This document shows, piece by piece, positions 44,002 through 52,473 of a stretch of 64,000 nucleotides of DNA. Location of the stretch: the NCBI RefSeq assembly GCF_003967035.1, contig NZ_AP018560.1, positions 2,651,501 through 2,715,500 of the forward strand, given 5' to 3'. The translations under genes were made by a program, and so were the position numbers. The first letter of the stretch is position 1; each line of letters starts with the position of its first letter. The DNA comes from Aerosticca soli. GTDB lineage: Bacteria; Pseudomonadota; Gammaproteobacteria; Xanthomonadales; Rhodanobacteraceae. The notes under the pieces are model-generated. The model was not told the DNA's origin and did not search any database. It was given only the letters and a program-made list of their open reading frames with translations.

Positions 44002-44853
44002 ATGAGTGACGATCAGGCATACACCCCGCCCGCCGTGTGGACCTGGAACCGGTCGGCCGGCGGCCGCTTCGCCAACATCAACCGCCCGCAGGCCGGCGCC
44101 ACCCACGAAAAGACGCTGCCGGTGGGCCGCCACGCGCTGCAGCTCTATTCGCTGGCCACGCCCAACGGCATGAAGGCGGCGATCATGCTGGAGGAGCTGC
44201 TGGAACTCGGCCATGCCGAAGCCGACTACGATGCCTGGCCGATCGACATCAGCACCGGCGAGCAGTTCGGCAGCGGCTTTGTCGCGGTCAACCCCAACTC
44301 CAAGATCCCGGCCCTGCTCGACCTGAGCGGCACCGCGCCGCTGCGGGTGTTCGAATCCGGATCGATCCTGCTCTATCTCGCCGAGAAGTTCGGCGCCTTC
44401 CTGCCCGCCCCGCCGGCGCGCACGGAGACGCTCAACTGGCTGTTCTGGCAGGTCGGCAGCGCGCCGTTCCTGGGCGGCGGTTTCGGGCATTTCTACGCCT
44501 ACGCGCCGGTCAAGATCGCCTATGCGATCGACCGCTACGCCCTCGAGGCCAAGCGCCAGCTCGACGTGCTCGACCGCCAGCTGGCTGCGCACCGCTACGT
44601 GGCCGGCGAGGCGTACACCATCGCCGACATCGCCTGCTGGCCGTGGTATGGCCAGCTGGTGCTGGGCCGTCTGTACGATGCGGCCGAGTTCCTGGCGGTG
44701 CACGAGTACACGCACGTGCTGCGCTGGGCGCGCGAGATCGACGCGCGGCCGGCGGTCATCCGCGGCCGCCGGGTCAACCGCATCACCGGCGCGCCGGAGG
44801 AGCAGCTTCCCGAACGTCACGATGCCAGTGACTTCGCGCCCCGGCGCGAATGA
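44002..44853 (+). CDS. yghU: Glutathione S-transferase, YghU type
   Basis: A 283-residue thioredoxin-fold and helical domain protein close to the E. coli disulfide reductase-type YghU in length and opening (PPAVWTWNRSAGGRFANINRPQAGATHEKTLPVGRHALQLYSLATPNG). The glutathione-site VNPNSKIPALLD and ESGSILLYLAEKFG blocks and the C-terminal ADIACWPWYGQLVLGRLYDAAEFL are present. GAGGAGA precedes ATG 44002. Its 3' end nearly meets the broken acyl-CoA ligase. Confidence 0.93.
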   Translation: MSDDQAYTPPAVWTWNRSAGGRFANINRPQAGATHEKTLPVGRHALQLYSLATPNGMKAAIMLEELLELGHAEADYDAWPIDISTGEQFGSGFVAVNPNSKIPALLDLSGTAPLRVFESGSILLYLAEKFGAFLPAPPARTETLNWLFWQVGSAPFLGGGFGHFYAYAPVKIAYAIDRYALEAKRQLDVLDRQLAAHRYVAGEAYTIADIACWPWYGQLVLGRLYDAAEFLAVHEYTHVLRWAREIDARPAVIRGRRVNRITGAPEEQLPERHDASDFAPRRE

Positions 44854-44872
44854 GCCCCGCGCGCGTGCGATC

Positions 44873-46509
44873 TCAAACCCGGCCGGCCTGCTCGCGCAGC
44901 ATGTATTTCTGGATCTTGCCGGTGGCGGTCTTGGGCAGCTCGCCGAACACCACGTGCCGCGGCACCTTGTAGCGCGCCAGGTGCGCGCGGCAGTGGGCGA
45001 TGATGTCCTCGGCGTCGGCCCGCATGCCCGCCTTGAGCTTGACGAAGGCGCACGGCGTCTCGCCCCAGGTCGGGTCCGGCCGCGCCACCACCGCCGCCTC
45101 CTCCACCGCCGGGTGCATGTACAGCACGCCTTCCACCTCGATGGTGGAGATGTTCTCGCCGCCGGAGATGATGATGTCCTTGAGCCGGTCGCGGATCTCG
45201 ATGTAGCCGTCCGGATGGCAGACGGCCAGATCGCCGGTGTGGTACCAGCCGCCGCGGAAGGCCTCGCGGGTGGCCTCGGCGTCCTTGAGGTAGCCCTTCA
45301 TCACGTTGTTGCCGCGCATCAGCACCTCGCCCAGGCTCGCGCCGTCGGACGGCACCGTTTCCAGGCTGGCCGGGTCGGCCACGCGCACCGCCTCCAGCAC
45401 GTGGCCGCGCACGCCCTGGCGGGCCTTCAACCGGGCGCGCTCCTCCAGCGGCAGCGCGTCCCACGCCTCGTGCCAGGCGCAGACGGTGACCGGCCCGTAG
45501 CTCTCGGTGAGCCCGTAGACGTGGGTGACCTCGATGCCCAGCCGCTCGACGCCGGCGATCACCGCCGCCGGCGGCGCGGCACCGGCGGTGGTCGCCTTGA
45601 CCGGGTGATCGAGTACGCACCGTTCGTGCTCGGGCAGGTTGACCAGACCGTTGAGCACGATCGGCGCGCCGCTGAAGTGGGTCACCTTCTCCTGGGCCAG
45701 CAAGGCCATCACGCGTCGCGGCTCGACCTTGCGCAGACAGACATTGACGCCGGTCACCGCCGCCAGCGTCCACGGAAAACACCAGCCGTTGCAGTGGAAC
45801 ATCGGCAGCGTCCACAGATACACCGGATGCTGCGGCATGCCCCAGTCGAGCACGTTGCCGATCGCGTTCAGATAGGCGCCGCGGTGGTGTAGACCACACC
45901 CTTGGGCCGGCCGGTGGTGCCCGAGGTGTAGTTGAGCGAGATCGCCTGCCATTCGTCGTCGGGCAGCCGGTAGGGATGCTCCGGGTCGCCCTCGGCGAGC
46001 AGGGCCTCGTATTCGAGCTCGCCGACCGCGCGGCGCTCGCCTTCGTAGAGCGCATCGTCGACGTCGATCACCAGCGGCCGCTCGTCGAGCTGCGCCACCG
46101 CCGCGTCGATCACCGGGGCGAATTCCGGGTCGACCAGCACCGCACGGGCCTGGCCGTGGGCGAGCATGTAGGCGATCGAGGCGGCATCGAGACGGATGTT
46201 GAGCGTGTTGAGCACGGCGCCGGCCAGCGGCACGCCGAAATGCGCCTCGACCATCGCCGGCACGTTGGGCAGCATCACCGCCACCGTGTCGCCCGGGCCG
46301 ATGCCGCGCCGCGCGAGCGCGGACGCAAGACGCCGGCATCGCGCCCAGGTCTCGGCCCAGTTGCGCCGGAGCTCGCCATGCACCACCGCCGGCGCCTGCG
46401 GATACACCCGCGCGCTGCGCTCGATGAAGGTGAGCGGCGAGAGCGGCACGTAGTTGGCCGGCGTCCGCGGCAGATCCTGTTCGAAGATGCCGCCCGTGCT
46501 TGCGTTCAT
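44873..46509 (-). pseudogene. Acyl-CoA ligase broken by a one-base frameshift
   Basis: The two parts together form an AMP-forming acyl-CoA ligase of about 545 residues. The N-terminal part (from ATG 46509, MNASTGGIFEQDLPRTPANY) runs to SGTTGRPKGVVY and then shifts to TTAAPI and stop at 45868. The second part, in another frame, continues with GAYLNAIGNVLDWGMPQHPVYLWTLPMFHCNGW through GLTESYGPV and the ATP-binding GGWYHTGDLAV to KTATGKIQKYML. The family motif would read YHHRGAYLNA; at about 45889 one G is lost from GGTGGTG, giving the shift. It could be a real defect or a sequence error. Confidence 0.85.
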
Positions 46510-46698
46510 GATGTCCCCCGGATCGACCTGGTTCCCCGTGAGCTTACGGCCTGCCGCGCGGCTTGCCACCTTCCACTTAAGTCGCGGACTGCCAAGGGCT
46601 TGCGAAAGCCTCCCGCGCATCGCGCTTGGCGGCCGGTTCACGGCCGCAAGGCCACGATTGCGGCATCGGCCAACACGGCCCGACTCTGCAGAACCGGC

Positions 46699-46932
46699 AT
46701 GCGACTGGCACCTTACGGCAACCTCGACGGCGATTCCGGCGTCACGGCCTATCGCACGGGGCCGGGATTCATCCTGGTGCGCTTCGTCGACGGCGCGACC
46801 TATCTCTACACCGATGCGGCCACCGGCACGCGGCACGTACGGCACATGCAGCGCCTGGCCGAGACCGGACGCGGTCTGGCCACCTACATCAACCGCAACG
46901 TGCGCGGCCGTTATGCCTGCCGGCTGCACTGA
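46699..46932 (+). CDS. Small conserved protein of 77 residues
   Basis: A compact protein with GPGFILVRFVDGATYLYTDAATG in the middle and a helix ending RGLATYINRNVRGRYACRL. The opening MRLAPYGNLDGDSGVTAYRTG and the beta-rich core followed by INR-VR are those of a family of small uncharacterised bacterial proteins. I do not know its function. It lies between the ligase and the GST gene, on the plus strand, after an AT-richer promoter-like stretch. Confidence 0.8.
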   Translation: MRLAPYGNLDGDSGVTAYRTGPGFILVRFVDGATYLYTDAATGTRHVRHMQRLAETGRGLATYINRNVRGRYACRLH

Positions 46933-46994
46933 GGCATAGACGCCCATTTTCGATATGGACGCAAAGACGTCTGGATGCCCAAGGGAGACGAGCG

Positions 46995-47645
46995 ATGATC
47001 CGGCTCTATCACTGCGAGAATGCCCGCTCGTTCCGCCCGCTGTGGGCGCTGGAAGAACTCGATCTCGACTACGAACTCGTCATGCTGCCGTTTCCGCCGC
47101 GCGCGCACGCCCGGGACTACCTGGCGATCAACCCGCTCGGCACGGTGCCGGCCTTCTTCGACGGCGACACCGCCATGACCGAGTCGGCCGCGATCTGCCA
47201 GTACCTGGCCTGCCGCTATGGCGATGGACGGCTGGACGTCGGCGCCGACGCACCCGATTACGGCGCTTATCTCAACGCGCTCCACTTCGGCGAGGCGACG
47301 CTGACCTTTCCGCTGGCGCTGATCCTGCGTTATGGACGTCTGGAAGCGGAGCCGCGCCGGCAACCGCAAGTGGTCGAGGACTATCGCCGCTGGTTCCACG
47401 GCCGCCTGCGCGCGATCGAGTCGCGCCTTGCCCAGCGCCCTCATCTGTGCGGCGAACGCTTCACCGCCGCCGACATCGTGGTCGGCTACGCGCTGCACCT
47501 GGCCGGGCTGCTCGGGCTCGGCACCGACTTTTTGCCGATGACCGCCGCCTATGCGCAGCGGCTCGCCGCGCGACCGGCCTTCCAGCGCGCCCTGGCACGC
47601 CAGCGCACGGCCGCGGCGGCCGCCGGCCTCGAGCCCTTCCCATGA
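46995..47645 (+). CDS. Glutathione S-transferase family protein
   Basis: A 216-residue GST: the thioredoxin-like N-domain (MIRLYHCENARSFRPLWALEELDLDYELVMLPF) has a serine at the usual catalytic position, with INPLGTVPAFFDGD and ESAAICQYLA as glutathione contacts. The helical C-domain ends in DIVVGYALHLAGLLGLG. GGGAGA lies upstream of ATG 46995. The gene is convergent with the thioesterase. A detoxification role is likely. Confidence 0.93.
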   Translation: MIRLYHCENARSFRPLWALEELDLDYELVMLPFPPRAHARDYLAINPLGTVPAFFDGDTAMTESAAICQYLACRYGDGRLDVGADAPDYGAYLNALHFGEATLTFPLALILRYGRLEAEPRRQPQVVEDYRRWFHGRLRAIESRLAQRPHLCGERFTAADIVVGYALHLAGLLGLGTDFLPMTAAYAQRLAARPAFQRALARQRTAAAAAGLEPFP

Positions 47646-47663
47646 CGCCCGGCCGCCACGCGC

Positions 47664-48470
47664 TCATGTCGCGCGTGGCTGGATCAGCAGGCCCTGCTGC
47701 GCAAACCCGAGCGGGCCTTCCTCGTCGTACAGCCGGCTCGTGCAGAGGCCGGCGCCGTCCGGCCCGAGCCGGGTCTGCGCACGCACGCCGATCCACGGCC
47801 CGCGCGGCAGCCGGTGGAGCTGCACGGTCAGGTCGTAATTGAGAAAGGTGTAGTCGGCGAAGGGCAGCACCCAGGAGATGCCGTTGCCGAAATCGGCCGC
47901 CGCCACCGCCCGCGCCGCCGCGCTGGTCGGCATCCCGCTGAGCACCGGCACGCGCAGGCGGAACCACACCGCGGCCGGTCCCGCGCGACCGGCACCGGCG
48001 TCGGCCATGTCGGTGTCCATGGCGGTCGTGAGAAAGGACGGCCCATCGGACGCCATGCCGGGAATGACCAGCGGCCGATCCCGGCCGCGCGGGGGCATGC
48101 CGGGCTCGTCGATGGAATCTTCCGGCGCCAGCGGGCCATGGCGGGCGCGGGCGAAGCTCACCTGCGCGCGCACCACCTCCTTGCCGGCGGCACGCAACAC
48201 GACCGCGTGCCGGTGCACGTTGCGCCCGGAAGGTGCCGGCTCGACGGCGGCGGTCAGCGCACCGACCGGCACCGGCCGCAGCAGTTCCATCACCAGCCGG
48301 GCGAACCGGAAATCCGGCGCGTCCTCGGCCTGGGTGACGAGCTGCACGACGAGGGCGGCGGGCGCACCGCCATGTTGGGCGGCGGCATCCCACGGCCCGC
48401 GGGTGTGCGCACTGGCCACGAGATCTTCGTCCCGCAGTCTGTAGAGCGCATCGAAGGTCGCGTCGGCCAT
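47664..48470 (-). CDS. Acyl-CoA thioesterase, TesB-like double hot-dog
   Basis: A 268-residue thioesterase with two hot-dog halves, as in TesB. The N-terminal half holds TRGPWDAAAQHGGAPAALVVQL, the second half ISWVLPFADYTFLNYDLTVQLHRLPRG, in which the aspartate is likely catalytic. It hydrolyses acyl-CoA esters; chain length is not predictable. It is divergent from the adjacent acyl-CoA ligase, so substrate turnover of both may be coordinated. Confidence 0.86.
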   Translation of the reverse strand: MADATFDALYRLRDEDLVASAHTRGPWDAAAQHGGAPAALVVQLVTQAEDAPDFRFARLVMELLRPVPVGALTAAVEPAPSGRNVHRHAVVLRAAGKEVVRAQVSFARARHGPLAPEDSIDEPGMPPRGRDRPLVIPGMASDGPSFLTTAMDTDMADAGAGRAGPAAVWFRLRVPVLSGMPTSAAARAVAAADFGNGISWVLPFADYTFLNYDLTVQLHRLPRGPWIGVRAQTRLGPDGAGLCTSRLYDEEGPLGFAQQGLLIQPRAT

Positions 48471-48576
48471 GGCCGCGATGGTAACCCTGCGGCTGGCGCG
48501 ATGCGGCATGACGGGGCCTGCGCGCCGCCGCAGAATCGGGCCTTGGCTTTCCTCTGCGGCGCGAATGGAGCCCGCC

Positions 48577-50169
48577 ATGCCCTTTTCCAGCGACGAACCG
48601 CTGCTGTCCCGGCAGACCCTGGGCGACCTGCTCGCACGCACGGCGGCGCGCCTGCCGCACAAGACCGCGCTGGTCTATCGCGACGAACGCCTGAGTTACG
48701 CCCAGCTCGACGCACTGGCCAACCGCACCGCGCATGCGCTGGCCGAGCGCGGCATCGACAAGGGCCGGCGCGTTGCGCTGCTCTCGCACAACAACCGCAT
48801 GTTCGTGGTGCTGCACTTCGCCCTCGCGCGGCTCGGCGCGATCCTGGTGCCGATCAACTACATGCTCAACGCCGCGGATGTCGCCTACATCCTCGAACAC
48901 AGCGGCGCGCTCGGGCTGATCGCCGAGGACCGCCTGGTGCCGGTGGCCGAGCAGGCGCTGGCGCAGATCACCCAGCCGGTCACGCTGCGCGGCGTGATCG
49001 AGGACGGCGGCCCGACCGCGCCGCCCGGCTGGGAGCCGGCCGAGGCATGGACGCGCCATCCGCGCGCGGAGCTGCCGCCGGTCGCCATCGCCGACGACGA
49101 TCCGCTCGAGATCCTCTACACCAGCGGCACCGAGTCGCGGCCCAAGGGCGCCACGCTGTCCAGCCGCAACCTGATCGCGCAGTACGAAAGCTGCATCGTC
49201 GACGGCGAGATCCACCGCGACGACGTGCAGGCGCATCCGATGCCGCTGTTCCACTGCGCACAGCTGCATGCGCTGTTGACGCCCGGCCTGCAGGTCGGCT
49301 CGACCAACGTCCTGCTGCCCGACGCCGAACCCGGCCGGCTGCTCGCCACGCTGGAGCGGGAGAAGATCACCAGCCTGTTCTGCCCGCCGACGGTGTGGAT
49401 TTCGCTGCTGCGCCATCCGGATTTCGACCACCGCGATTTGAGCGCGCTGGCGAAGGGCTATTACGGTGCCTCGATCATGCCGGTGGAGATCATCAAGGAA
49501 CTCAGCCGGCGCCTGCCGTGCCTGCGCCTGTTCAATTTCTACGGCCAGACCGAGATGTGCCCAATGGCCACGCTGCTGCGCCCGGAGGATCAGCTGCGCA
49601 AGCTCGGCTCGGCCGGCCAGGCCGCGCTCAACGTCGAGACGCGCGTGGTCGACCCGGACGACCAGCCCGTGCCGCCCGGCGAGATCGGCGAAATCGTCCA
49701 TCGCGGCCCGCACGTCATGCTGGGCTACTGGAACGATCCGGAAAAGACCGCCGAGGTGTTCCGCAACGGCTGGTTCCACAGCGGCGACCTCGGCGTCATG
49801 GACGCGGAGGGCTACCTCACCGTGGTCGACCGCAAGAAGGACATGATCAAGACCGGCGGCGAGAACGTCGCCAGCCGCGAGGTGGAGGAAGTCATCTACC
49901 AGCACCCGGCGATCGCCGAGGTCGCGGTGATCGGCCTGCCGCATCCGTACTGGATCGAGCAGGTCACCGCCGCGGTGGTGCTGCGCGAAGGCGCCACATT
50001 GGACGAGGCGGCCCTGCTCGCGTTCTGCCGCGAGCGGCTGTCCTCGTACAAGGTGCCCAAGCGCATCCACGTGCTCGACGCGCTGCCCAAGAACGCCAGC
50101 GGCAAGCTGCTCAAGCGCGCGCTGCGCAGCAGCCTCGCGGCCCTGGGCGATGGCGCAAGCGAAGACTGA
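48577..50169 (+). CDS. AMP-forming acyl-CoA ligase
   Basis: A 530-residue adenylating enzyme, activating fatty acids to acyl-CoA. Visible motifs: YTSGTESRPKGATLS (P-loop), YGQTEMCPMATLL, GWFHSGDLGVMDAEGYLTVVDRKKDMIKTGGENV and KNASGKLLKR (catalytic lysine). The ATG at 48577 is preferred (GGAG eight bases upstream) over 48565. It is one of three such genes in the window, beside the thioesterase gene. Confidence 0.95.
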   Translation: MPFSSDEPLLSRQTLGDLLARTAARLPHKTALVYRDERLSYAQLDALANRTAHALAERGIDKGRRVALLSHNNRMFVVLHFALARLGAILVPINYMLNAADVAYILEHSGALGLIAEDRLVPVAEQALAQITQPVTLRGVIEDGGPTAPPGWEPAEAWTRHPRAELPPVAIADDDPLEILYTSGTESRPKGATLSSRNLIAQYESCIVDGEIHRDDVQAHPMPLFHCAQLHALLTPGLQVGSTNVLLPDAEPGRLLATLEREKITSLFCPPTVWISLLRHPDFDHRDLSALAKGYYGASIMPVEIIKELSRRLPCLRLFNFYGQTEMCPMATLLRPEDQLRKLGSAGQAALNVETRVVDPDDQPVPPGEIGEIVHRGPHVMLGYWNDPEKTAEVFRNGWFHSGDLGVMDAEGYLTVVDRKKDMIKTGGENVASREVEEVIYQHPAIAEVAVIGLPHPYWIEQVTAAVVLREGATLDEAALLAFCRERLSSYKVPKRIHVLDALPKNASGKLLKRALRSSLAALGDGASED

Positions 50170-50192
50170 CGAGTCTTCCCGCAACCGGCCGC

Positions 50193-51221
50193 TCAGATCA
50201 GCCGCGCGCTCTCCAGCTCGCCCTTGAGGTAGGCGTAGTAGATCGGCGCGGCGATGAGTCCGGCCAGGCCGAAGGCGGCCTCCATCGCCAGCATCGCCAC
50301 CAGCAGTTCCCAGGCGCGCGAGCGGATCTGCGTGCCGACGATGCGCGCGTTGAGGAAGTACTCGAGCTTGTGGATCAGTATCAGGAAACCCAGCGCCGCC
50401 GCGCCCACCCACAGCGACACCGACAGCCCGGCGATGGTGATCGCGGTGTTGGAGATCAAATTGCCGATCACCGGCAGCAGGCCGACCACGAAGGTGACGA
50501 TCACCAGCGTCTTGGCCAGCGGCAGGTGCACGCCGCAGGCGGGCAGCACGCCGAGCAGGAAGATCGCCGAGAACACCGTGTTGATCAGCGAGATCTTCAC
50601 CTGGGCGAAGACGATGTTGTGGAAGGCCACGGCCAGGAAGCGGCAGCGCCGGCCGAGCGCGGCGGCGAGCGGACCGACCTGGTGGGCGGGATGCGTGCGG
50701 CTGAGCGCCACGATCGCGCCCAGCACCAGACCGACGATGATGCGCACCAGCACGCGCGCGGTCTCGCGTCCGGCCAGTTGCAGGCTCCCCGCGTGGCGAC
50801 GGGTGAGTTCGCCGGCCATGCCGCGCAGCTCGTCCACGCTGTCGGGCAGCCAGTTGACCAGCACGGGCGGCAGCTGCTGGCGCGCCTTCTCGATCAGCGG
50901 CATCGCCTGGTTCTGCCACAACTCGTTGGGGTTGCCGATCTCGTGACGGACGAAACTGATCGTGCCCAGGATGAGCAGGATCAGCAGCCCGACTACCACC
51001 ACGCCGAGCAGCGCCACCACCAGCACGCGGGCGCGGCCCTCGGCGGCGCCGCGGCCGAGGCGGGGGCTGATCGTCTGCACCAGCTCGTAAACCAGCAGGC
51101 CCGCGAACAGCGCCGGCAGCAGGTGCAACCACAGCACCAGCAACAGGGCGAAGCCGGCCAGCACGTGGCTGGCGATTTCGATCGGACGCGTCACCGACGG
51201 CGTGGGAGCGGGGGTCGACAT
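50193..51221 (-). CDS. AI-2E family transporter (PerM-like)
   Basis: A 342-residue membrane protein with seven to eight helices; the family includes TqsA and permease PerM and sodium/proton-type carriers. The conserved region EIASHVLAGFALLLVLWLHLLPALFAGLLVYELV opens it. Further blocks are KISLINTVFSAIFLLGVLPACG and LEYFLNARIVGTQIRSRAWELLVAMLAMEAAFGLAGLIAAPIYYAYLKGEL. Substrate unknown. It is convergent to the acyl-CoA ligase. Confidence 0.91.
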   Translation of the reverse strand: MSTPAPTPSVTRPIEIASHVLAGFALLLVLWLHLLPALFAGLLVYELVQTISPRLGRGAAEGRARVLVVALLGVVVVGLLILLILGTISFVRHEIGNPNELWQNQAMPLIEKARQQLPPVLVNWLPDSVDELRGMAGELTRRHAGSLQLAGRETARVLVRIIVGLVLGAIVALSRTHPAHQVGPLAAALGRRCRFLAVAFHNIVFAQVKISLINTVFSAIFLLGVLPACGVHLPLAKTLVIVTFVVGLLPVIGNLISNTAITIAGLSVSLWVGAAALGFLILIHKLEYFLNARIVGTQIRSRAWELLVAMLAMEAAFGLAGLIAAPIYYAYLKGELESARLI

Positions 51222-51357
51222 GCAGGGGGTTCTTTTCCCGAAAGGGGCGACAGTCTCGCAGCGGCCCGCCTCGCGCGCCAGCGCAAGGCCTGCCACGGCA
51301 CTGTCGTAAACTGCCGCGATGCTCGAAGTCTCGGGAGACTTCCGGGGAATATTGCCG

Positions 51358-52263
51358 ATGATCGTGCGCCGCCTGTTGCCCGTTCTGCTGCTGCTCGTCG
51401 GCGGCTGTGCCGCCACACCGCCCAGGACGCAGACCCCGCCGCCGGCCACGCCGGCCCCGATGACAGTCACTCCGGCGACGGCGCCCGCCACGCCGGCGGA
51501 CGACAACCTGAACGCGGTGGCCTGGACGCAGACCGCCATCGAGCACGACCTCATCTATCTGCAGACCTACCGCGACGCCCAGGCGCGCCTGCTCGCCGCG
51601 CTGAAAGATCCGGCCTGGGACGCGCTGCCCAGGGACGACCGCGTGGTGCCGGCGAAGGGGCTCAAGCCCGCGGTGATCCTGGACATCGACGAAACCGCGC
51701 TGGACAACTCGCCCTATCAGGCGCGGCTGGTCAAAAACGGCGGCGAATACAACGAGGCCGACTGGGCCGCCTGGTGCAAGGAGGAAAAAGCGCGCGCCTT
51801 GCCCGGCGCGGTCGAGTTCACCCGGTTCGCGGCCCGGCACGGTATCGCGGTGATCTACATCTCCAACCGCGCCAAGGATCTCAACGGGCCGACGCTGGCC
51901 AACCTGCGCAAGGTCGGCTTTCCGGTAGCCGGACCGGAAGCCTTTCTCGGCCTCGACACCTTCGTGGAAGGCTGCGAGCAGATCGGCACCGAGAAGGGTT
52001 GCCGCCGTCAGCTGGTCAGTCGCAAATATCGCGTGCTGATGCAGTTCGGCGACCAGCTCGGCGATTTCGTCACCGTGCTGGCCAACAACCCCGCCGGCCG
52101 CGAGCGCGCCGTGGCGCCCTACCGCGACTGGATCGGCACGCGCTGGTTCGTGCTGCCCAACCCGACCTACGGCAGTTGGGAACCGGCGCTGTTCAACAAC
52201 GACTGGAGCGCGCCGCGGGAGACGCGACGACGCTCGAAAATGGACGCACTCCGCACGGAATGA
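51358..52263 (+). CDS. HAD superfamily acid phosphatase lipoprotein (e(P4)-like)
   Basis: A 301-residue outer-envelope lipoprotein. The lipobox is LVGGC with Cys17; a proline- and threonine-rich spacer follows to residue 47. The catalytic DIDET is at 109-113 (with LDNSPYQ following), typical of class C acid phosphatases or lipoprotein e(P4), which dephosphorylate nucleotides in the periplasm. Downstream IYISNRAKDLN, LMQFGDQLGDF carry further HAD motifs. Start ATG 51358. A terminator lies at 52398-52429. Confidence 0.93.
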   Translation: MIVRRLLPVLLLLVGGCAATPPRTQTPPPATPAPMTVTPATAPATPADDNLNAVAWTQTAIEHDLIYLQTYRDAQARLLAALKDPAWDALPRDDRVVPAKGLKPAVILDIDETALDNSPYQARLVKNGGEYNEADWAAWCKEEKARALPGAVEFTRFAARHGIAVIYISNRAKDLNGPTLANLRKVGFPVAGPEAFLGLDTFVEGCEQIGTEKGCRRQLVSRKYRVLMQFGDQLGDFVTVLANNPAGRERAVAPYRDWIGTRWFVLPNPTYGSWEPALFNNDWSAPRETRRRSKMDALRTE

Positions 52264-52397
52264 TTTTTCCTACAAGGACTTGCATCACATTTCGCCAGCA
52301 TTGCCTTAAACCTGCGATTGGCCTAGCATCTCGCCCGCTGCCGCCGCTTCGATCGCGTCGCAGCCATTTCCCTTATCAAGCCGGCTTGCCCGGATGG

Positions 52398-52429
52398 CCC
52401 GCGCGGTTTCATCGCCCGCGGGTTTTTTT
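52398..52429 (+). terminator. Intrinsic terminator before plsB
   Basis: CCCGCG (52398-52403) pairs with CGCGGG (52417-52422) across a 13-base loop, followed by seven T residues. It lies 135 bases after the acid phosphatase gene and 45 before plsB. Confidence 0.65.
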
Positions 52430-52473
52430 GTGGGCTGCGCGGCCGCCGCGGACGCGCCGCTACAATCCCGCCC

